Assembly: GCA_965262745.1 (NCBI GenBank)
Contig: OZ253558.1
Coordinates: forward strand, 1,178,001 to 1,242,000
Direction: 5' to 3'
Length of the DNA stretch: 64,000 nucleotides
Source: JAJECS01 sp965262745
GTDB taxonomy: Bacteria; Chloroflexota; UBA11872
The notes beneath the pieces are model-generated. The model searched no databases. It had not been told where the DNA came from and saw only the letters and a program-made list of their open reading frames with translations. How positions within the stretch are numbered: position 1 is the first letter of the stretch; each line of letters opens with the position of its first letter. Of the stretch, positions 52,239 through 59,978 are shown piece by piece. Position numbers and translations under genes: made by a program.

Positions 52239-52811
52239 CTATCCGCCAGACGCCTCGGGTCGAACGTCCATTCTCAATGCCGCAATCGCCCACAGCAGCA
52301 AGACCAGGACCCGCAGGGGATCCAGCACTTCCCAGAGGATGTCGTGGTTGACGAAGTAGGCGTTGATGAACAAGACGGTTCCGAGCACGGCAAAGAGCGA
52401 GGCGCCGATACCGTCCCAGAAACCGCCGCGACTCCAGAGAGCAACGACGGCTATGGTGCTGCAGCCCAGAAATAGCGGGTTGACTGCCTTCCAAACGTCT
52501 CCGACATGCCCCGCGAACAGGGAGTCGGTATAGGCGTTGAGAAACACGACCAGGGCCAGGACGCTCAACGTCAGACTCCGTGTCCAGGCCACGCGGCGGG
52601 TCCCGCGCCAGATCCACCAGACGCCGGGTATGCCCATGAGCAACGCGCCGAGCTGCCACAGTCTCCAAGTCCAGTTGGAGGTCGAGGCGAGGCCCGGCCG
52701 GTCGAACATGTCGGTCTGAGTGCCCCAAGCAAACAAGGCCACGCCGAGAATGGCCGCGCTGAGCAGCGCCTCGGCGGCGCCCAGTTCACGACGGCGAAAC
52801 AATCTGCACAT
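52239..52811 (-). CDS. Hypothetical polytopic membrane protein
   Basis: A 190-residue membrane protein from ATG 52811 with about six hydrophobic segments ('AAEALLSAAILGVALFAWG', 'LWQLGALLMGIPGVWWIW', 'SLTLSVLALVVFLNAY', 'NPLFLGCSTIAVVALW', 'GIGASLFAVLGTVLFINAYF', 'LRVLVLLLWAIAAL'). No family is recognised. It lies 36 bases upstream of the DUF402 gene on the same strand, so the two are probably co-transcribed. Confidence 0.65.
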   Translation of the reverse strand: MCRLFRRRELGAAEALLSAAILGVALFAWGTQTDMFDRPGLASTSNWTWRLWQLGALLMGIPGVWWIWRGTRRVAWTRSLTLSVLALVVFLNAYTDSLFAGHVGDVWKAVNPLFLGCSTIAVVALWSRGGFWDGIGASLFAVLGTVLFINAYFVNHDILWEVLDPLRVLVLLLWAIAALRMDVRPEASGG

Positions 52812-52847
52812 CACGCGCCCCCAGTCGACGATCGAGATGCTAATGGT

Positions 52848-52876
52848 CCCACGCTGCACGCAGCGCGGGCCACCGG
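52848..52876. repeat. Hairpin repeat before GGGCCACCGG, copy at right side of the DUF402 cargo
   Basis: CCCACGC ... GCGCGGG with the CCACCGG flank; matches 51568 onward closely, in the same orientation. Confidence 0.65.
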
Positions 52877-52989
52877 GCACGCCGTGGATAGCGCGGCGCG
52901 TGCTTGTCCTGCTCCCGTTCATGGTTCAACAGGCTCACCACGAACGGGGGAGGCGCTACGGAAACGGGGGAGGCGCAATGGTCGTTCCA

Positions 52990-53037
52990 GGGTTGTGTTC
53001 GCGCGCGGCGCGGACGACGATGGACCGGTCGGGCGTC
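52990..53037 (-). pseudogene. Relic of the 5' end of uvrA
   Basis: Read on the minus strand, 48 bases align without gaps with the first 16 codons of uvrA at 51490-51443: '(T)PDRSIVVRAAREHNP' against 'MPENAIVVRGAREHNL'. The ATG has become ACG. No other part of uvrA is seen. The relic and the true start are direct repeats enclosing the DUF402 and membrane genes. The rest of 52812-53095 contains a doubled ACGGGGGAGGCG motif and nothing else I can name. Confidence 0.75.
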
Positions 53038-53095
53038 GTGTCCAAGACTGAGGCTTGGTGGGGCCACTTCCCGCCTACCGGCTGGGGTTCACCGA

Positions 53096-54460
53096 ATGAT
53101 GCGCCTATTACTCGAACGACTGGAGGCGCGCGCGTCGGCCGGGCGTCCCGTGACGGTGGCGCTGGCGGGAGCGGGGCGGTTTGGGACGAGCGTCGCGGCG
53201 CAGATCGCGCAGATCGACGGTCTGAGGCTCGCGGCGGTGGCCGATCCCAACGCGCACAACGCCGCCGACGCCCTGCGGGCCGCCGGCTGGGCGGACGACC
53301 AGTGGCAGCGGTGCGAGAACGCGGCCGCGGCGGAAGCGGCCGTTTCCGCGGGAGGCGCGGCGCTGACGCCCGACGCCGAAGCGCTCGCGTCAGCCCCAAT
53401 CGAAGTCTTCGTGGACGCGACCGGCGTCCCGGACGTTGCGGCCCGCAATGCCCGGGAGGCGCTGCGCCAAGGCCGCCACGTGGTGATGGTGACCGTGGAA
53501 GCGGACGTGAGCTGCGGTTGGGCCTTGGCGCGCGAGGCCCGGCGGCAGGGCGTGGTGTACACGCTCGCGGCCGGCGACCAGCCAATCGCGATCATGGAGC
53601 TGTTCGACTGGGCCGCCGCGCTGGGCTTGGAGCCCGTGGCCGTCGGACGCGGCACCCGCCTCTACCCGGCCGACCGCCACGGGGACCCCGACCAAGCCCT
53701 CGAACGGCTCGGCTACGGTGCTGAGACGGCAAACCGGCTGCGCTTGAACGCGCAGATGTACAACTCCTTCCGCGACGGCACCAAGTCCCAGATCGAGATG
53801 TGCGCCGTCTCCAACATGACGGGGTTGCCGCCGGACCGTCGCGGGATGCATGAGCCCTCGGCAGGCTTGGACGAGTTGCCGGATCTATTCGCGCCGCTCG
53901 ACGCCGGCGGTCTGCTGCAAAACACCGGCGTCGTCGACTTGGCCAATGCCGTGGCGCCCGACGGCACGTCGGATATGCCCGGACACATCGCCACCGGCGT
54001 ATGGGCGGTCGTCACTTCCGAGGACGAGCGCGTGCGCGAGGAGCTACGCATCCACGGCACGCGCGTCTCGCGCGACGGGCGGCGCGCACTTCTGTTTCGC
54101 GAATACCACCTGTGCGGCGTGGAGACGCCGCTGAGCATCGCGCAGGCGGCCCTGCTGGACACGGCATCGGGTAGCCCGCGCGAGACGCCGACCTCCGAGG
54201 TGCTGGCATTCGCCAAGCGCGACTTGCGCCCGGGCGACACGCTCGACGGCTCCGGCGGACGGCTGGTGTATGGCTTGATCGACCGAGCGACGGCGGTGAG
54301 CGGCGAGGGGTTGTTACCACTCGGGTTGGCGTATGGCGCCACCGTGCACGAGCCGGTGGCCGCGGATCAGGCGATTCCCTTGCCGGCCGTGAACGTCGTG
54401 CAGGACTCGTTCGTGGCGCGGCTGCGGGACGATGCGGCGGCGGACCCGCAGGCCGGCTAG
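53096..54460 (+). CDS. NAD(P)-dependent oxidoreductase with SAF domain (homoserine dehydrogenase-like)
   Basis: A 454-residue protein: an N-terminal Rossmann domain ('VTVALAGAGRFGTSVAAQIAQIDGLRLAAVADPN'), a dehydrogenase core ('IEVFVDATGVPDVAARNAREALRQGRHVVMVTVEADVSCG', 'YTLAAGDQPIAIMELFDWAAALGLEPVAVGRG') and a C-terminal SAF domain ('LAFAKRDLRPGDTLDGSGGRLVYGLI'). Proteins of this architecture are oxidoreductases of unclear substrate, distantly like homoserine dehydrogenase. ATG 53096 or 53099 starts at the conserved N-terminus; the longer frame from 52904 runs through the uvrA relic. Confidence 0.82.
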   Translation: MMRLLLERLEARASAGRPVTVALAGAGRFGTSVAAQIAQIDGLRLAAVADPNAHNAADALRAAGWADDQWQRCENAAAAEAAVSAGGAALTPDAEALASAPIEVFVDATGVPDVAARNAREALRQGRHVVMVTVEADVSCGWALAREARRQGVVYTLAAGDQPIAIMELFDWAAALGLEPVAVGRGTRLYPADRHGDPDQALERLGYGAETANRLRLNAQMYNSFRDGTKSQIEMCAVSNMTGLPPDRRGMHEPSAGLDELPDLFAPLDAGGLLQNTGVVDLANAVAPDGTSDMPGHIATGVWAVVTSEDERVREELRIHGTRVSRDGRRALLFREYHLCGVETPLSIAQAALLDTASGSPRETPTSEVLAFAKRDLRPGDTLDGSGGRLVYGLIDRATAVSGEGLLPLGLAYGATVHEPVAADQAIPLPAVNVVQDSFVARLRDDAAADPQAG

Positions 54461-54511
54461 GGTCCTTCGCTTCTCCCGATTCCGAGATCTCCTCGGCGGC
54501 GCCGCGAGGGG

Positions 54512-56866
54512 CTACGGAAGCGTCTTGACCCCGCGCGTGTCCGCGTAAACCGCGATCCCGTCGGCGGCATCCGTCCAGACGAGCTGCCATTCCACCGACG
54601 GAAACATCGACGGCTCGACCGACGCCGGTAGGACCACCAGATCAGGCACTCGCTCGCCCAGCGGCTCCACCGTCCACGGCGTGGGCGTCATGAGATGCAA
54701 GGGCTGCGTGTCGATGGCGCCCGCCAGCCGGGTGTGGGACAGCACCGAGGCGATTCGCAGCCCGTGCAACCACCCGAGGTGCGGCGCCAGGTACACCACC
54801 ATCGACGGCGGGACGGACCGCAGCGCCTCGAACGACTCCGGGTGCGGCGCGACCTCAAGATTCCGAAATGCCGGCCGCACGTGGTAGAGCGCCTCGTCGC
54901 CATCGCGCATGAGCAACCTGAAGAAATCAGGGTCCGCCAGCCAGCGCCGCGCGCGAGCCGGCAGACCGGCTGCCCAGGTATCCGTCGCATGGACATACTC
55001 GATGCCCAAGCGTTGGATGGCGGCCGGCTCAAGATAGTTGAGGGCGTCCAAGTATTCCGGGCCGGTGTAGTAGATCAGGTGACCAAGGCCGGCGAACCCC
55101 GCGTTGTTCGGACGGCCGGTGGCCAAAGATGCGGCCCAATAGGGCCACTCGGGCGTGAACACGCGCGCGTCCACAGGGGTGTGGTCCCGCATAAGGTCCA
55201 AAGGGGGCTGGTCCCGGATATAGCTCGCCAGGCGCTCCGACATGGTCGGCAGCTGAAACCGCTGCGTGGATTCCGCCATGCTCCGATCGAGCGACTCTCG
55301 CTCCACCCATCCGGCGTTGGCCAGCTGCACGCCGTTCCCCACCGCTTGGCCGAGACCGCGCAGGGGCGCCGCAACGGTCGGCCAGACGATCAGCCCCGCG
55401 AGCAGTGCGGCGAGCAGTGCGGCGAGCGGGTAGCGCCAGCGCGTTGGCCCCAGACCGGAGAGGTGAGCTGCGAGCGCGAGCAGCAGCGCCACCAGCGCCA
55501 GATTGCGGGCATGCCCCGCCAGGCGGCTCAGCACCCACGGCGCCGGTGGAAAGCTCAGGACCAGCCAGGCCAGCAGCAGCAGGCCGGTGCCCGCCGCCAG
55601 CGTCACCACCAGCCCATCGCGGCGGGCCAAGACCACGGCGATGCCGGCGACGACCACGGGGCCGAGGCCCAGCAGGCCAACACCGCCCGGCCGCGCGTCG
55701 AACGTGCCCAGCGCCTCCCAGTGCCGCGGATTGAGGTCCCACGCCAGCTCCAGGCCGGACGGCGGCGCAACATCGAGGATCCCCGTGAACGCGCTGCCGC
55801 CGACCAGGAGCAGCAGCCCCGCCAGCGCCAGCCCCGCGCCCGATCGCACCGCGGCGCCAGCACACCGATCCCTTATGACCTGCACCGCTGCCAGCGACGC
55901 CCACAGGACCAGTACCACCGCTACGAGGGAGGTGGCAAGGATGCCGATGAAGCCGACGAGCACCCCGAGCGTCAGCGTGCCGAGCCACGACAAGCGCTCG
56001 GACCGCGCCGCGCGCTCCAGTACGACGAACGCCAGGGCGTATCCCAGGGTGAATGCGGGCGTCCAAATGTCATGCAGCGCCGCTGGCTCCAAAGCCCCGG
56101 ACTGCCCCACGGACGGCCAGTAGATATCCGCCAGCGACGCGCCGAGCCCGCCTGCTGGCAGCCCCGCCGGGACGGGACCCTGCAGAATGCCGCCTCCCAG
56201 GCTCGTCCACGTCCAGGCGCCGGCAGTCAGCAGCAGCGGCGCGATGACCAGCGCGACCCTCCACGACCCGCGCCGCAGCAGCGCCGTCACCACAACCAGC
56301 GCCAGGCTCGTCCACCCATAGGCGCCTAGCAGCTCCTGCACGAACGCCAGGTCGGGTCCAACCGGCGGCGTCAGCAAGCCGACCAGCAGATCGGCCGCGT
56401 GGTGATAGCGCACCACCATGCCCGGATTCCAGGGCAGTTCCGGCGGAAATCCGCCTGCCCGGATCCACGCCGCCAACCCCAGGTGCAGCATCGGATCAGG
56501 GCTCTCGAGCAACTGCCGGCTGGCGAGCGCCAGCCAGAAGAGCACCAGGAAGGCAGCCGCGAACGCCGCCGCTACGCGCGGACGCAGCCAGATTGCGCGC
56601 CGGGTGCGCCACGCCAGGACCGTGCCCAGGACGAGCGTGACGCCCCAGCCGACAGCCGCGCCCGCCAGCCCCGGCACGGCGTAGAGCACAAAGTTTGTAA
56701 TCAGGCCCCAGAGCGCAAGACCGACCACGAGGCCTTGGGCCAGCGCCATGCGGTCGTCGGTCTGCCGCAGCGCCACGCGCGCAACCACGAAGCCGACGGC
56801 AGCGAGCACGGCGAGCTCTGCCGCCAGAAGCAGGAGGCCCGGGATCACCGCCGGATCAACGGCCAC
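54512..56866 (-). CDS. Giant polytopic membrane protein, GT-C-like (paralogue 1, short form)
   Basis: A 784-residue membrane protein with roughly a dozen hydrophobic segments in the first 550 residues and a soluble end. After the second block comes 'SRQLLESPDPMLHLGLAAWIRAGGFPPELPWNPG' and 'YHHAADLLVGLLTPPVGPDLAFVQELLGAYGW'; an Asp and His in the first exterior loop, then a P-W-N-P-G and Y-H motif, recall GT-C glycosyltransferases that use lipid-linked sugars. The soluble part ('LGIEYVHATDTWAAGLPARARRWLADPDFF') is also of the kind attached to such enzymes. It lacks the final 165-residue beta domain of paralogues 2 and 3. Glycosyl transfer is inferred. Confidence 0.7.
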   Translation of the reverse strand: MAVDPAVIPGLLLLAAELAVLAAVGFVVARVALRQTDDRMALAQGLVVGLALWGLITNFVLYAVPGLAGAAVGWGVTLVLGTVLAWRTRRAIWLRPRVAAAFAAAFLVLFWLALASRQLLESPDPMLHLGLAAWIRAGGFPPELPWNPGMVVRYHHAADLLVGLLTPPVGPDLAFVQELLGAYGWTSLALVVVTALLRRGSWRVALVIAPLLLTAGAWTWTSLGGGILQGPVPAGLPAGGLGASLADIYWPSVGQSGALEPAALHDIWTPAFTLGYALAFVVLERAARSERLSWLGTLTLGVLVGFIGILATSLVAVVLVLWASLAAVQVIRDRCAGAAVRSGAGLALAGLLLLVGGSAFTGILDVAPPSGLELAWDLNPRHWEALGTFDARPGGVGLLGLGPVVVAGIAVVLARRDGLVVTLAAGTGLLLLAWLVLSFPPAPWVLSRLAGHARNLALVALLLALAAHLSGLGPTRWRYPLAALLAALLAGLIVWPTVAAPLRGLGQAVGNGVQLANAGWVERESLDRSMAESTQRFQLPTMSERLASYIRDQPPLDLMRDHTPVDARVFTPEWPYWAASLATGRPNNAGFAGLGHLIYYTGPEYLDALNYLEPAAIQRLGIEYVHATDTWAAGLPARARRWLADPDFFRLLMRDGDEALYHVRPAFRNLEVAPHPESFEALRSVPPSMVVYLAPHLGWLHGLRIASVLSHTRLAGAIDTQPLHLMTPTPWTVEPLGERVPDLVVLPASVEPSMFPSVEWQLVWTDAADGIAVYADTRGVKTLP

Positions 56867-56888
56867 TCATCCACCTTCACCCCCGGCG

Positions 56889-56940
56889 CCGGAGCCCTCG
56901 GTCGGTCACATCCTGGTCGGCGCCGACGCTGCGCCCGCCG
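56889..56940 (-). pseudogene. Relic of the 3' end of a Gfo/Idh/MocA oxidoreductase, spacer 1
   Basis: On the minus strand this resembles the intact end at 62872-62925: 'VGADQDVTDRGL' against 'VSAYQDVTDRKL', with GTCACATCCTGGT shared exactly on the plus strand. It lies between paralogue 1 and paralogue 2; the rest of 56867-56995 has nothing else. Confidence 0.65.
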
Positions 56941-56995
56941 TCACGACTGAGCCGCGCGGCAATCTCGCGCGACATCACCACGGCGGCGCGAGAGT

Positions 56996-59845
56996 CTACG
57001 GAAGCGAACCATCCAGCACCGCGTCGAAGACCTCATAGAAGACCTCGCCCGCTTCGGAGACTTCAATCCGCATCACCGGGATGAATGCGACTTCCCGCCA
57101 GGAGTTCGGCCGCCATTCGTGCTGAAGGCGGATTCCGAGCGTCCAGACGCCGGAACCTTGGACGCGTCCCGACGACTCGGCCGTGGTGAAAGTTCCATTC
57201 CTATCCCGCACAGCGAGCCGGGACGCGTTCGCATCGAACTCGTACGTGTGTGTGGTTGTCCCAGCACCGGGGACGGCCTGGCCCGCAAACCATGCGTCAG
57301 CGACGGGCGTGAGGCCGTCGGGACGGAGAGTGAGCGGGAGAGCCCAGGGCGAGGTGTCCACCGCAATCAGCACCCAGTCCTGGCCGGCCCATTGCTCGGG
57401 CGCCCGATCATTCAAAGTCGTGGTGAACGTGATGCGCCCGTCCGCGGCGCGCACGTCGGACGCCCGCACGCTTACGGCCAGCGGCTCCTCCCAAGGCACC
57501 GGCCACGACGGCATGATCGTCGCCACGGCGCCATCCGGCGCATAGACGGCAATCCTGTCGTTCCACCAGATGGGTTGGCGGCCGGCGGGCGGAAACATCC
57601 AGGGCACAAACGTCGCCGGCACGACCACCAGGTCAGGCACTTGTTGGCCGAGCGGGTCGATGTCCAAGGGTGTGAGCAAATGCAGTCGCGTCTGATCGAC
57701 GACGCCGAGCAGCCGGGCGTGCGACAGCGAGAACGCCACTCGGAGGCTGTACTCCGCTCCAATCTCAGGTCTATGGATATCCAACGTCCGGATCGTGGGC
57801 GAGAGGTACACCACGGCGGACGGCGGCACGGCCTGCCGCAGCGCCTGGAACGAGGCGGCCTCGGGCGTCGCGTCGAGCCGCAAGAACTCCGGCCGCACGC
57901 GATAGAGGGCCTCGGTGCCGTCGCGAATCAGAAGCTCGAACAAGTCGGGATCCGCCAGCCAGCGTCGGGCTCGGTCGGGCAGTTCGGCCAGCCAGGCATC
58001 CGTCGCATGCACGTAGGCAATGCCCAGCTGCCAGATGGCCGTCGGCTCGAGATAGTGGACGGCGTCCCGATACTCAGGCCCGGAGGCGTAGAAGTAATGG
58101 AGAGACTGCACGAATCCCGCCGCGTTGGGACGACCCGTGGCAAATGACATCGAATGTGGGTGAGGCGAGAGGATGCGCGCGTCAACGGCCGTGTGGTCAC
58201 GGATATAGGCGGCGATGCGTTCGGACGTGAAGGGCTTGAGTGCGAAGCGCGCCCTCGACCTGGTGCCCGGCTCCTGCTGGGCTGACCAGGCATTGGCGAA
58301 ATCGACCCCGTGGCCAACCGCCAGGCCGAGGTTGCGAGCAGGTTCCGCGACCGTCGGCCAGGTGATGAGGGCAATGACGAGCGCCGCGGCAGCGTAGCGC
58401 CAACGGGGCTGCAAGGCGTGAAGACGGGAACTCAGCGCGACGAGGAGGGCCAGCAGAGCGAAGTTGCGGGCGTGTCCAACCAAGCGGGTAACGTCGTGCT
58501 GGGCGAACTCGTAGTTCAGCGTGAGGCTGGCGAGCAGAAACAAGCCGCCGCCAGCGCCCAGTGCCAGGACGAGCCGATCGCGTCTCGCGAGCAGGACGGC
58601 GGCAGCGACCACGACGAGGGGCCCGAGACCCAGCAGGCCGACCCCACCGGATCGCAGGTCGAGAAAGGCCAGCGGCCGCTGGCTGCCCGGGTCGTCGATC
58701 CAGCCGAGAGCCAGTCCAGATTCGCCGCCGCCCGTCAGGACGCGCGTGAGCACGCCGCCACCTACGGTGAGCAGCAGGGCAGCAAGCGCCGGTCCCGCGG
58801 CGCCGCGCACCGCTGCCCGACGATTGTCGGTGTGCGCATGCCTCGAGGTCCAGAATGCTGCGGCCTCAAGGGCGACCCAGAGCACGAGCACAACAGGAGC
58901 GACCGTGGTTGAGAGGAGGCTGCCGGAGCCCACCAGTCCGGCGAGTGTCAGGGTCGAGAGCCATGACCGGCGCCCGGCCCGCGCCGCGCGCTCCAGCACG
59001 ACAAACGCCAACGCGTATGCCAGCACGTACGGCGGCCGGAAGAGATTGGGAAGCGCCTCGAATTCCCAAGCCCAGGGCAACTCCACGGCTGGCCAGTAGA
59101 TGTCCGCCAGCGAGGCGCGAAGTCCGGCTGACGGCAGCCCGGCCGGGACAGGAATTTGCAGGATGTCCCATGGCGGGACGTGCAACAACGTCCAGGCGCC
59201 CGCCGTGAGCAGGAGCGGCGCTAGCGGCAGCGCGACCAGCCACGAGCCGCGCTGAATGAGCGTCGCGATTACGAGCAATGCGAAGCTCGTCCAGATGTAG
59301 GCGCCCAGGAACTCCGTCACGAAAGCCAGATCGGGTCCCACCGGCGGCGTAAGCAGACTAATCAGCAGATCGATACCGTAGTGGTAGGGGGCCGACAGCC
59401 CTGGGTTCCAGGGCAACTCCGGCGGGAACCCGCCCGCGCGGATTGAGGCGGCCAGCCCCAGATGGATCTCCACATCAGGGATGCCGAGAAGCTGGCGGCT
59501 GGTGAGGGCGGCCCAGAAAAGCGCCACGACCCCGATGGCGAAGCCCGCCAGCGTACGGCCCCGCAGGCGAAGGGAAGCGGGCGCGCGCAACGCCAGGCCG
59601 GCGCCAAGCGCCAGCGTGATGCCCCAGCCCACAATGGCCCCCGCAAGTCCTGGGACCGCGTGCATGACAACGTTGACAATCAGGCCCCAGAGCGCTGGCC
59701 CCACCACCAGGCCCTGGGCCAGCGCCATGCGGTCATCGGTCTGACGCAGCGCCACGCGCGCAACGACGAAGCCGACGGCGGCCAACACGCCGATCTCGGC
59801 CGCTAGGAGCAAGAGGCCGGGAAGGACCGCCGGATCAACGGTCAT
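56996..59845 (-). CDS. Giant polytopic membrane protein, GT-C-like (paralogue 2)
   Basis: A 949-residue paralogue of its neighbours; the N-terminal 60 residues are nearly the same ('LLLAAEIGVLAAVGFVVARVALRQTDDRMALAQGLVVGPALWGLI'). The loop motif 'PDVEIHLGLAASIRAGGFPPELPWNPG' followed by 'YHYGIDLLISLLTPPVGPDLAFVTEFLGAYIW' is conserved. The exterior end has 'AIWQLGIAYVHATDAWLAELPDRARRWLADP' and a final beta domain of about 165 residues ('ITFTTTLNDRAPEQWAGQDWVLIAVDTSPWALPL', 'THTYEFDANASRLAV') not present in paralogue 1. Likely membrane glycan enzyme or receptor; substrate unknown. Confidence 0.7.
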   Translation of the reverse strand: MTVDPAVLPGLLLLAAEIGVLAAVGFVVARVALRQTDDRMALAQGLVVGPALWGLIVNVVMHAVPGLAGAIVGWGITLALGAGLALRAPASLRLRGRTLAGFAIGVVALFWAALTSRQLLGIPDVEIHLGLAASIRAGGFPPELPWNPGLSAPYHYGIDLLISLLTPPVGPDLAFVTEFLGAYIWTSFALLVIATLIQRGSWLVALPLAPLLLTAGAWTLLHVPPWDILQIPVPAGLPSAGLRASLADIYWPAVELPWAWEFEALPNLFRPPYVLAYALAFVVLERAARAGRRSWLSTLTLAGLVGSGSLLSTTVAPVVLVLWVALEAAAFWTSRHAHTDNRRAAVRGAAGPALAALLLTVGGGVLTRVLTGGGESGLALGWIDDPGSQRPLAFLDLRSGGVGLLGLGPLVVVAAAVLLARRDRLVLALGAGGGLFLLASLTLNYEFAQHDVTRLVGHARNFALLALLVALSSRLHALQPRWRYAAAALVIALITWPTVAEPARNLGLAVGHGVDFANAWSAQQEPGTRSRARFALKPFTSERIAAYIRDHTAVDARILSPHPHSMSFATGRPNAAGFVQSLHYFYASGPEYRDAVHYLEPTAIWQLGIAYVHATDAWLAELPDRARRWLADPDLFELLIRDGTEALYRVRPEFLRLDATPEAASFQALRQAVPPSAVVYLSPTIRTLDIHRPEIGAEYSLRVAFSLSHARLLGVVDQTRLHLLTPLDIDPLGQQVPDLVVVPATFVPWMFPPAGRQPIWWNDRIAVYAPDGAVATIMPSWPVPWEEPLAVSVRASDVRAADGRITFTTTLNDRAPEQWAGQDWVLIAVDTSPWALPLTLRPDGLTPVADAWFAGQAVPGAGTTTHTYEFDANASRLAVRDRNGTFTTAESSGRVQGSGVWTLGIRLQHEWRPNSWREVAFIPVMRIEVSEAGEVFYEVFDAVLDGSLP

Positions 59846-59869
59846 TCACGCCGCCTCCACACCACACAT

Positions 59870-59912
59870 GCAACCGACGGGTCGGAGTTCTCGATCCGCC
59901 ACATCTCCGGCG
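59870..59912 (-). pseudogene. Relic of the 3' end of a Gfo/Idh/MocA oxidoreductase, spacer 2
   Basis: The plus-strand sequence around TCTCGATCCGCCACATC matches 62881 onward (TTTCGATCCGTCACATC), and the flanking leader ACGCC(A/G)CCTC(G/C)ACAC is shared as well, so the homology covers the spacer and the oxidoreductase end. The reading frame is broken. Confidence 0.65.
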
Positions 59913-59978
59913 GCACACGCATTGCCAGGATAAGCATCGCGGGCGCCTAGCTCGAAATTCGCTCGGCGCCACGAGGGC

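Noticed and set aside
54695..56329. Open frame of 544 codons on the plus strand across membrane paralogue 1
   Set aside because: Arg/Gln/Pro-rich translation typical of an antisense shadow; the minus-strand protein is conserved among three paralogues.
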